Source: Oscheius dolichura (lineage: Eukaryota; Nematoda; Chromadorea; Rhabditida; Rhabditidae). Taken from it: a stretch of DNA of 64,000 nt. This document shows, piece after piece, positions 55,501-63,948 of the stretch. Below the pieces are notes generated by a model, which saw only the letters and a list, made by a program, of their open reading frames with translations, was not told where the DNA came from and searched no databases. The DNA lies in NCBI GenBank assembly GCA_932521035.1, contig OW051494.1:1-64000 (forward strand). Reading direction: 5' to 3'. The position numbers and the translations under genes are program-made. Position 1 is the first letter of the stretch. Each line of letters opens with the position of its first letter.

Positions 55501-57159
55501 CCACCATAAAAAAAGACAGGGGGGTCTATCCACCACAAAAAAAGACAGGGGGGTCTATCCACCATAAAAAAAAGACAGGGGGGTCTATCCACCATAAAAA
55601 AAAGACAGGGGGGTCTATCCACCACAAAAAAAGACAGGGGGGTCTATCCACCACAAAAAAAGACAGGGGGGTCTATCCACCATAAAAAAAAGACAGGGGG
55701 GTCTATCCACCACAAAAAAAGACAGGGGGGTCTATCCACCACAAAAAAAGACAGGGGGGTCTATCCACCATGAAAAAAAGACAGGGGGGTCTATCCACCA
55801 TAAAAAAAGACAGGGGGGTCTATCCACCACAAAAAAAGACAGGGGGGTCTATCCACCACAAAAAAAGACAGGGGGGTCTATCCACCATAAAAAAAGACAG
55901 CTGGATTGATCCACCGCAAAAAAAAGACAGGGGGGTCTATCCACCATAAAAAAAAGACAGGGGGGTCTATCCACCATGAAAAAAAGACAGGGGGGTCTAT
56001 CCACCGCAAAAAAAAGACAGGGGGGTCTATCCACCATAAAAAAGACAGGGGGGTCTATCCACCATAAAAAAAGACAGGGGGGTCTATCAACCATGAAAAA
56101 AGACAGGGGGGTCTATCCACCATAAAAAAAGACAGGGGGGTCTATCCACCATAAAAAAAGACAGGGGGGTCTATCCACCACAAAAAAAGACAGGGGGGTC
56201 TATCCACCATAAAAAAAAGACAGGGGGGTCTATCCACCACAAAAAAAGACAGGGGGGTCTATCCACCACAAAAAAAGACAGGGGGGTCTATCCACCATAA
56301 AAAAAGACAGGGGGGTCTATCCACCATGAAAAAAAGACAGGGGGGTCTATCCACCATAAAAAAAGACAGGGGGGTCTATCCACCACAAAAAAAGACAGGG
56401 GGGTCTATCCACCACAAAAAAAGACAGGGGGGTCTATCCACCATAAAAAAAGACAGCTGGATTGATCCACCGCAAAAAAAAGACAGGGGGGTCTATCCAC
56501 CATAAAAAAAGACAGGGGGGTCTATCCACCACAAAAAAAGACAGGGGGGTCTATCCACCATAAAAAAAGACAGCTGGATTGATCCACCGCAAAAAAAAGA
56601 CAGGGGGGTCTATCCACCATAAAAAAAGACAGGGGGGTCTATCCACCACAAAAAAAGACAGGGGGGTCTATCCACCACAAAAAAAGACAGGGGGGTCTAT
56701 CCACCATAAAAAAAGACAGCTGGATTGATCCACCGCAAAAAAAAGACAGGGGGGTCTATCCACCATAAAAAAAAGACAGGGGGGTCTATCCACCATAAAA
56801 AAAAGACAGGGGGGTCTATCCACCATAAAAAAGACAGGGGGGTCTATCAACCATGAAAAAAGACAGGGGGGTCTATCAACCATGAAAAAAGACAGGGGGG
56901 TCTATCCACCATAAAAAAAGACAGGGGGGTCTATCCACCATAAAAAAAGACAGGGGGGTCTATCCACCATAAAAAAAAGACAGGGGGGTCTATCCACCAT
57001 AAAAAAAAGACAGGGGGGTCTATCCACCATAAAAAAAGACAGCTGGATGGATCCACCATGAAAAAAAGACAGGGGGGTCTATCCACCATAAAAAAAGACA
57101 GGGGGGTCTATCCACCATAAAAAAAGACAGGGGGGTCTATCCACCATAAAAAAGACAGC
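52539..57159. repeat. Array C, copy 2
   Basis: Same unit and variants as the array at 45021. Matching blocks run at offset 6172 (47800 with 53972; 48633 with 54805), then 5618 (50231 with 55849), 5559 (51109 with 56668) and 5529 (51579 with 57108). This is a colinear duplicate of copy 1 with several internal deletions or insertions of whole blocks. A 505-bp local duplication is seen at 53467 and 53972. Confidence 0.95.
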
Positions 57160-58439
57160 TTTTTAGTGTTCAATTTTTTAGTAACGGGTTCCTCGATCAA
57201 TTTTTTAGGGCTAACGGGTTCCTCCATCAATTTTCTAGGGCTAACGGGTTCCTCCATCAATTTTAGAGGGCTAACGGGTTCCTCCATCAATTTTTTAGGG
57301 CTAACGGATTTTACCATCAATTTTTTAGGGCTAACGGGTTCCTCCATCAATTTTTTAGGGCTAACGGATTTTACCATCAATTTTTTAGGGCTAACGGGTT
57401 CCTCCATCAATTTTTTAGGGCTAACGATTTCCTCCATCAATTTTTTAGGGCTAACGGATTCTACCATCAATTTTTTAGGGCTAACGGGTTCCTCCATCAA
57501 TTTTAGAGGGCTAACGGGTTCCTCCATCAATTTTTTAGGGCTAACGGGTTCCTCCATCAATTTTTTAGGGCTAACGGATTCTACCATCAATTTTTTAGGG
57601 CTAACGGATTCTACGATCAATTTTTTAGGGCTAACGGGTTCCTCCATCAATTTTTTAGGGCTAACGGATTCTACCATCAATTTTTTAGGGCTAACGGGTT
57701 CCTCCATCAATTTTCTAGGGCTAACGGGTTCCTCCATCAATTTTAGAGGGCTAACGGGTTCCTCCATCAATTTTTTAGGGCTAACGGATTTTACCATCAA
57801 TTTTTTAGGGCTAACGGGTTCCTCCATCAATTTTTTAGGGCTAACGGGTTCCTCCATCAATTTTTTAGGGCTAACGGATTCTACCATCAATTTTTTAGGG
57901 CTAACGGGTTCCTCCATCAATTTTAGAGGGCTAACGGGTTCCTCCATCAATTTTTTAGGGCTAACGGGTTCCTCCATCAATTTTTTAGGGCTAACGGATT
58001 CTACGATCAATTTTTTAGGGCTAACGGATTCTACCATCAATTTTTTAGGGCTAACGGGTTCCTCCATCAATTTTTTAGGGCTAACGGATTTTACCATCAA
58101 TTTTTTAGGGCTAACGGGTTCCTCCATCAATTTTAGAGGGCTAACGGGTTCCTCCATCAATTTTTTAGGGCTAACGGGTTCCTCCATCAATTTTTTAGGG
58201 CTAGCGGGTTCCTCCATCAATTTTTTAGGGCTAACGGGTTCCTCCATCAATTTTTTAGGGCTAACGGGTTCCTCCATCAATTTTTTAGGGCTAACGGATT
58301 CTACCATCAATTTTTTAGGGCTAACGGATTCTACCATCAATTTTTTAGGGCTAACGGATTCTACCATCAACAAGTCGACCTCGGCCCCGCTTCGCGGGGC
58401 CTCACCCGCCTTGAGGCCCCCCTTGATCGAGTATTTCAT
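57108..58439 (-). other. Repeat-encoded ORF over array B copy 2, doubtful
   Basis: Counterpart of the ORF at 51579-52490. The ATG is at 58437-58439 in the tail, with the same leader, then about 40 ten-residue repeats ending in PKKL, and it ends in array C. A TTG two codons upstream could extend it slightly. It has the same objections: both strands are open because the period is 30 bp, and variation is overwhelmingly non-synonymous (M/I, V/E, E/K, S/P, K/L, K/R). It lies about 200 bp downstream of the Helitron stop on the same strand, so it could be transcribed by read-through. Confidence 0.2.
57160..58369. repeat. Array B, copy 2: 30-bp minisatellite, about 40 units
   Basis: Begins with the same degenerate junction units as copy 1 (TTTTTAGTGTTC) and ends at the same base against the hairpin tail (CTACCATCAACAAGTCGACC). 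It is 1210 bp against 790 bp in copy 1, a difference of exactly 14 units. The extra units repeat the internal unit order, as expected from unequal exchange. Confidence 0.95.
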
Positions 58440-58487
58440 TTTCAAGAGAAAAGATCAGAGAAGAGAAATAAAACAATTCATTAAAAC
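58370..58487. repeat. Hairpin tail, Helitron-proximal copy (candidate 3' terminus)
   Basis: Identical to 52421-52538. Read in the gene's direction (minus strand), a strong hairpin GGCCCCGC-GAA-GCGGGGCC (58383-58401) is followed after eight bases by CTTG and then T, where array B begins. Helitron 3' ends carry a GC-rich hairpin a few to a dozen bases before CTRR, with insertion between A and T. The position fits, but CTTG does not match CTRR. A second hairpin (58396-58420) shares the GGGGCC strand with the first. Confidence 0.6.
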
Positions 58488-58645
58488 AAATGATGGTACC
58501 TGACAAAACACCCTCCTTTCCCCGGAGGGGGCCCCCGTCACCTCTTCCAGGCCGAAGCCTGTACTGGGGATCTGGGGATACCCCTTTCCGGGGGTCAGAG
58601 GGTACACTACAAAAACAATAAATTAGAGATGAGGGATAAATGGAC
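58488..58645 (-). promoter_or_regulatory. Hairpin-rich 3' flank of the Helitron gene
   Basis: Non-coding sequence between the stop codon and the tail. Its GC-rich half contains four perfect or near-perfect stem motifs: CCCTCC/GGAGGG (58511-58529), the palindrome GGGGGCCCCC (58527-58536), CAGGC-CGAA-GCCTG (58548-58561) and GGGG-ATA-CCCC (58574-58584). I see no AATAAA on the minus strand. The stems could act in rolling-circle termination or mRNA 3'-end formation; neither role is shown by the sequence. Confidence 0.5.
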
Positions 58646-60281
58646 TTAAAGGACGGCTTGCTCCACGATGTTGATAGCTCTATTTCCATCGGATGGCATC
58701 GTCTCCACTCTCACTCCGTCCATGCTGGTACAGCGGGAAAGGGCCACATAGAGCATTCCGTGAGAAAAAACAGGCTCCTTTAACGTTACTCCCACTTTCT
58801 CCAGCGACTGTCCTTGGGATTTGGTGATCGACATAGCAAAGGCCAGTTTGACTGGGAACTGCCGTCGAGAAAGCGGAATACCAATTGCTAAAGGTTTGGT
58901 TGAAAAGAAAATAAGCAAAGTGACAAACTTTTCCCACTCAGAAGAGAGATCCTGGGGATCAGCACCATCTGTCCATTTTTGGCTCCGTTTATAAAACGGC
59001 AAACTAATAAATTCCGCGTAAAGCCGATAACTTGGAACCTTGTGCCATTACAAAGGCCCTGGCTGACATTGAGATTTCGAAGAAGGATCACAATACAGCC
59101 TAGCTGGAAATAAGAGACTCGATTAGGTGGAAAATATAGGCAACCTTGAGACGGAGACGATGAGGGGGGAATCCAGACGGCTCCAGGGTGTGGAGAAACT
59201 CGTCAGGATACCTCAAGTCATCCACGGGGCCGTCTGTGTCGATGGAGTCGATGCTGTGGTAGATCTTCTCCTCCGACGTCATCCTGTCCAGAATCGTGTT
59301 GTTGATGCGGTTTACGTCCTTGTTCTTCCGGCACAGTATAGCTCTCGGGTTGAGGTGATCGGGCTGGTCGTAGATTTCTTCGAAGACATCATCGATTAGG
59401 TCTCCTGACGTGACAATCTCTATCGGCAGCTCAATTCCTCCATTCTCGACTTGTTCCAGTCGGCCGTCTCCAAGTTTCAGCAAAAACTCCTTCCATTCGG
59501 CAGCGTTTCCAACGACTCTCATATTCTCCACCAATTTGAAGGTCGTGAAGCGGCTGAAGAGTCGGCTGTTCTTCAGGCATGTCTGCTGTGACCGAAGTCC
59601 GCTTCCTTTGGGCGGAATGGGAAGAAGTTGACGAAAATCGCCGCCCAATAGGACGGTCTTTCCTCCAAACGGCTCCTGGTTGTTGTGGACATCTTGGAGG
59701 CCAAGAACCGTGCTCATCACTTCTAATACCCAATAGGACAACATAGAGACTTCATCGATAATGAAGACGTCGACAGCTTTGAGGCTTCTACCTTCCTTGG
59801 AGTTCGGCTTTAGGGTCGAGTTCTTGCAGTCAGCGGACGTATTGAGCTTGAAGAAGCTACAAATAGTTTTGCCTTCACAGAGCAAATTGGCCGCAATGCC
59901 AGTCCAGGCCAAACAGGCAACATTCTTTCCCATTCCTAAACGACAGTTACACCGAACAAATTAAAAGTCACCAACCTTTGAGAATGTTATACAGGCATGT
60001 GTAAACAAAAGTTTTCCCTGTACCACCGGGACCATCGACAAACACCAATTTCTCTCCTCTGTCAACTACGGCTCCAACAACTGCTTCTTGAGCAGGACGG
60101 AGAGCGGCTCTGAAGTGGCCGACTGTGACGTAGTCCGGAATGTCTGCATCGTCCTCGCCGAGAGCATCCCTAGCTGGAAGACTGTCAAAGACAATGATGG
60201 AGTTAATGTCAATTCCGGCCGTGTCCAACTGATCCATCAGATCATAATAAGTCAGCGCATGCGCCTCAAACGCAGAACGAC
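58646..60281 (-). other. Pif1-like SF1 helicase domain
   Basis: Walker A GPGGTGKT (codons 60010-60033), Walker B IIDEVSM (D-E at 59751-59756), motif [15 protein letters not shown], then [35 protein letters not shown] and [10 protein letters not shown] near the C-terminus. This is the full motif order of the Helitron helicase, related to eukaryotic Pif1 and bacterial RecD. The stop TAA is at 58646-58648. No domain follows it. Confidence 0.94.
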
Positions 60282-63200
60282 CTATAGAATAGTGTAAAAA
60301 TTAAAGAATACCCCACCTCTGTGAGTATAATCCTCACTCATTGAATTCTTGTATACATTCCACATGGCTTGGGCGTTGGCATTTTGCACAAAAGACAGCA
60401 GAGAAGCGAACAATTTCCGGAGTTCCCTGGGCATTTGGAGTTGAACTCCTTCGTTCATTGAGTCCTCGAAATGGCGGTCGGTATGGATGAGACCCATGTC
60501 GACTGCGGCTGCTTCAAATGTCGGCAGAAGATTGCCATTTACAGTACGTAAATCCTCGAAGGAGATTGCACCTTTCCTGGCGAGGAGCAGACGACGCAGG
60601 CAGTGGCGCTCGACGTCTTTTACCGAAGCGTGGAGAAGGCGGCCAATTTTTGGCTTTGTCGTAATGCGTCTCAATGTCCACTTCTTACTCTAAAGACAGT
60701 TGAATTCAGTTAAAAAACGAATCAAACCTGCTGCCAGACAAAGTGCTCTGGTATTTCGGAGTAGTAGAAACTTCTCGGATCTACTGCACCCACTACTGCA
60801 CCCAAATCTTCTCCGGCCAACTCCTTTTCGTGCCATTCTTTGTTCAATTTGAAGAACTCCGTCAACGTGGTCTTTCTCGCCATCTCATCTTGCAAAATTT
60901 GTGCTTCCTGTCCAGGTCGGAACCTCACTCGATGGTGGTCCGGTAGATGGATTTCGAGGTGTTCAATCGAGTGGGACCGCTCATGAATGGGGTAACTTAG
61001 AAGACGGTGGACTGCTTCAGGGGCACAGAGGTATCTGCCTTCAATGTGATCTTCAATTTCATCTACCGCTCCTCCATTCGCTGTTCTTCTCTCGCTTCTC
61101 AACTCCACTTCTATCTGAAAAGAGATTTCTTCGGCGGTTGTTAAAAGAACAAACCGCATCTGATCCCTTGTAAATGTATTTATACAAATACTTGACTGAA
61201 TGGATCAGGAAGCAGAACTCCATGTTGATATGGCATTCCAACTTGATGAGCAAATACTTGTTGTATGGAACCACGTCCTGGTTTGTATAGCGGTGGCCGT
61301 CTTTGTCGAAATGGCGTCCATCATCGCGACGACGGTAGACAGGGTATCCTGAGCCAGAAATATCGGTGCTGTCGGAGAAGTTCTTCGGAAATCCCTTCGA
61401 GCACTTTCCGTCCTTCATACAGGGAGAGTGCGGATTCAGTGGGCCACATTTTCGATGGAGCATGAATTTTGTGACAATTCGGAAGAGTTCAGGCTCTGCT
61501 TCTGGATCCGGTAGCTCAGCACATATCAATTGATCCACTGAAATGAAAACTACTTGACAATGAAATTGATCTTACCCCGTTCCGCGGTGTCCAGTTTGAA
61601 GGCCCTTGTCAGCGTAGCCAACATGTGTACATGGGGTAACCCTCTCTTCTGGAATTCGACCACGTCGGCGAAAGCGGCCACTTCTCCCAATATCTTCTCT
61701 TCCTTGATGTCGTGGAGGAGTTCTTTCAGCTTCAAATTGAACACCCTGGTGACAATGTCTGGTCTGTCGGAAGTTGTTTGTCCCAGGCCGATGTTTTCCT
61801 TGATCTCCAGCCAGTCGGGATTCGTCGTCATTGTCAAAAAAACATCCGGCTTGCCATACCTGGTCACTAATGCCATTGTGTCCTGTAAATAACACTCAAA
61901 TCGGCAGAGAAAATGGAACTAACGGCGTAACACTGCGCATAGAACCGAGGAGATCCCATATGGCTGGCAGGTAGGACAATCCGTGTGCCGGCGAGGCCAT
62001 CTTCTCCATCTGCTACGAATTGCCGAAGATTTTGATAAAGATCAGCTCGGATTTGTGACTAAAATACTTCAACTTGACCCTTATCTTACTAAAAACAAAC
62101 CTGATTACGACGAAGCCAGAAAAGGTCGTTCATTTCAATTCTAACAGCTACATCTACCAAAAACTGTTGGAACAGCTTGGATCCCCAGTGGAGAGGGCTG
62201 AACTCGTGCCGAACATAAGCCAGGTAGGAATAATAGTCCCGAATGGTAACCCTCTTGGTCTGTCCTCTGGCATTTCTGCTTTCCATTTGTGTGTGCCATC
62301 CGTGGCGACCGGTGGGGAAGAACAACGGATAAGTCATTGAATCCAGCTTCTAAAAACAGTTAGGCCGTAAAGAAGGAAGAGCAAACTTGGTCTCCCACTC
62401 TGAGAGTCTGGAATCCTCTGGTCAAGCTCACTGTTGTGTACTCTTGAGGGGCCGGATCGTCGACAGCGACGAAGATGGCGGCGACTTCATTGGCAGTTGG
62501 AGCATTGTATCGCCGCTGATCTCGGCAGGCCCTGTTAATGAAGACCATCTTCATTTCTGGGATTGCGGTTCCATTCTGGCGCGCTCTGGCGGCTTCTTCA
62601 CGGTATACATCGCCCATCGTCTTGTAGCCGTTGGCGTAGGGATTTGTTGCTCCCAGAACATCGGCCAACTCTCTCATCAGCGGTGGGTGACAGTTTTGAT
62701 TGCTCGGAACTCCCATGCGTTCCTGATTGGCTTGATTCGTGCCCATGAACCAAAGCTGGCCGTAGCTGGGTCGCTGGTTGGCTCCCGGGAGAGCTGGCCC
62801 AATTTTGTGCTGGACTCCTCCATGGATTTTGAAGACTCCGGGCCCTCTTCCGCTCATCAACTCGTTCTACAACGAATATTTTTTCGATATTTAAAGGAAC
62901 TAACTTTGCAGTTGAGGCTGGCCGTGGCCAAGGCGCTATTATATGACCGCGTGATGTTTTTGAAATGCTTGGTCACATCGTGAGAGTCCACAAAAAGATT
63001 CTCAGTGTTTGGGGGAAGTCATCAAAGAGCGGCACCACAATTCGACCATTCCCACAGCACTTGTTGTAAGTTCGAAGACCGGTATCTTGATTCCTCATCG
63101 ATCTGGCCTCGTCTGAAATTCGAACTGGCCAGTTGAAGCGATACTTACCTCGGAAGAAGATGGCGTGACAGGCTTGACACGCTTCGATCATAGGGCCACA

Positions 63201-63948
63201 ATAGTGAAGAGCAGGAATGGCATTTGAGTAAGCAGCAGGAAGATCGGGGACCGTACGGCGTTGGGCTTGATGGACATCTCGGTGGCGAGCTGCATCGTGC
63301 TGATGCCGCTGCTCTCGAGCTTCTTCTGCCTCTTGGCTTCGTGCAACAGCATGTTGTTCAGCGTCCAATTCAAGCCGATGTTGTCTTTCGTCGTCCGTCT
63401 CCTCTCTTCTAGCGGCAGCATGCTGTTGGGAATCTATTTGAAGTCGACGCCGTCTGTCCTCCTCTGTCTGCTCTCTTCTAGCCACAGTATGCTGTTGGGA
63501 ATCCATTCGAAGTCGCCGCTGTCTGCCCTCCTCCGTCTCTTCACTTCGAGCCATTGAATGCCGTTGAGCATCTTGTTCTTGACGGAGCAGCAGCTCTTCT
63601 TCTTCCTCTCTAAATGAAACTGTGTTTCGATTTTTAAACAAAGCACCTTTCTCTGTGACGGTGAACTTGAACTCTGTTGGCTCGGGGTTGAGCCATCAGC
63701 CGGGCGATGTAGGCAGCCGGATCAATGAAGTCATCTGGATCTCTTCCTCTGTCGTCCAACATGGCTACCTCAGCTGTTCTTCGTCGTGGATTGGGTATCT
63801 CCTGGCTTTGGCTTTGTCGAGCATTTCGTCTGGCCTGGCTTCGCTCCCTGTCGGCTGCTCGACGTCTCGCGATTTCCTCCGGACCTTCTTGGCTTCTACG
63901 GGCGCTCATCCGCGCTGCTTCGAGCCGTCTCCTCATATCCTCATCCAT
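58646..63948 (-). CDS. Helitron Rep-helicase, 14 exons, one frameshift
   Basis: Initiates and resolves rolling-circle transposition: a Rep nuclease nicks and joins DNA strands and a 5'-3' helicase unwinds. Exons: 63647-63948, 63149-63609, 62905-63112, 62387-62866, 62101-62349, 61924-62058, 61576-61882, 61155-61537, 60728-61114, 60317-60689, 59976-60281, 59145-59935, 58929-59103, 58646-58887. Every join is GT-AG, preserves phase and restores family-conserved sequence (for example [26 protein letters not shown]). Exon 2b needs one extra base between 62992 and 63015; with it the product is about 1,599 aa, full length for the family. HUH, both tyrosines, Walker A and Walker B are present. The start was chosen at ATG 63948 (ACAAAATGG context); an in-frame ATG at 63981 would add 11 residues. 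The frameshift could be a real mutation or a homopolymer sequencing error. Confidence 0.93.
61155..62349 (-). other. Rep (HUH-Y2) nuclease domain
   Basis: Motif 1 [10 protein letters not shown], the family block [12 protein letters not shown] with metal-binding H-V-H at codons 61625-61633 (residues about 696 and 698), and [10 protein letters not shown] with the two candidate catalytic tyrosines four residues apart (codons 61188-61190 and 61176-61178, residues about 831 and 835). The [13 protein letters not shown] segment typical of Helitron Rep proteins is at the upstream end. All catalytic residues expected for strand cleavage and transfer are present. Confidence 0.93.
62905..63240 (-). other. 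Zinc-binding-like CxxC/CC segment of the Helitron protein
   Basis: Contains CQACHAIFF followed, after removal of a 36-nt intron (63113-63148), by DEARSM and then [18 protein letters not shown]. The CxxC, acidic, CC-x-x-G pattern is the conserved region just before the Rep domain in Helitron proteins and is thought to bind zinc and DNA. The reading frame breaks just after it and resumes at DSHDVTKHF. Confidence 0.8.
63149..63948 (-). other. N-terminal charged arm with four 23-aa repeats
   Basis: Exon 1 encodes an Arg/Glu/Ser-rich arm beginning [20 protein letters not shown]. Exon 2 then encodes four 23-residue repeats (63276-63551), each starting ARREETEE-like and ending DSQQHAV-like, rich in Arg, Glu and Gln and likely helical. 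Similar ET-EER-RL repeats precede the Rep domain in many animal Helitron proteins; their function is unknown. The 69-bp DNA repeat has diverged but stayed in frame. Confidence 0.8.

Noticed and set aside
45021-57159. Regularly spaced roughly 30-bp repeats resembling a CRISPR array
   Set aside because: There are no unique spacers; unit follows unit directly, and the window is eukaryotic (spliceosomal introns).
45021-57159. G6 runs every 29-30 bp as G-quadruplexes
   Set aside because: Only one G-run per unit, separated by about 23 nt, outside the usual short-loop rule. Intermolecular or long-loop structures cannot be judged from sequence.
45021-57159. Phased A-tracts causing DNA curvature
   Set aside because: A 29-30-bp spacing is about 2.8 helical turns, not an integer, and A-run length varies, so systematic bending is not supported.
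58402-58689. Minus-strand 95-codon ORF across the Helitron 3' end
   Set aside because: It overlaps the last codons of the transposase in another frame and then the hairpin-rich non-coding flank; it resembles nothing recognisable.
58646-63948. Chromosomal Pif1 helicase as identity of the gene
   Set aside because: The helicase is preceded by a full HUH-Y2 Rep domain and the Helitron-specific CC motif in one continuous exon chain; cellular Pif1 lacks these.
58646-63948. Helentron (Helitron with endonuclease)
   Set aside because: The protein stops about 60 residues after the last helicase motifs and no endonuclease motif is visible in or after it.
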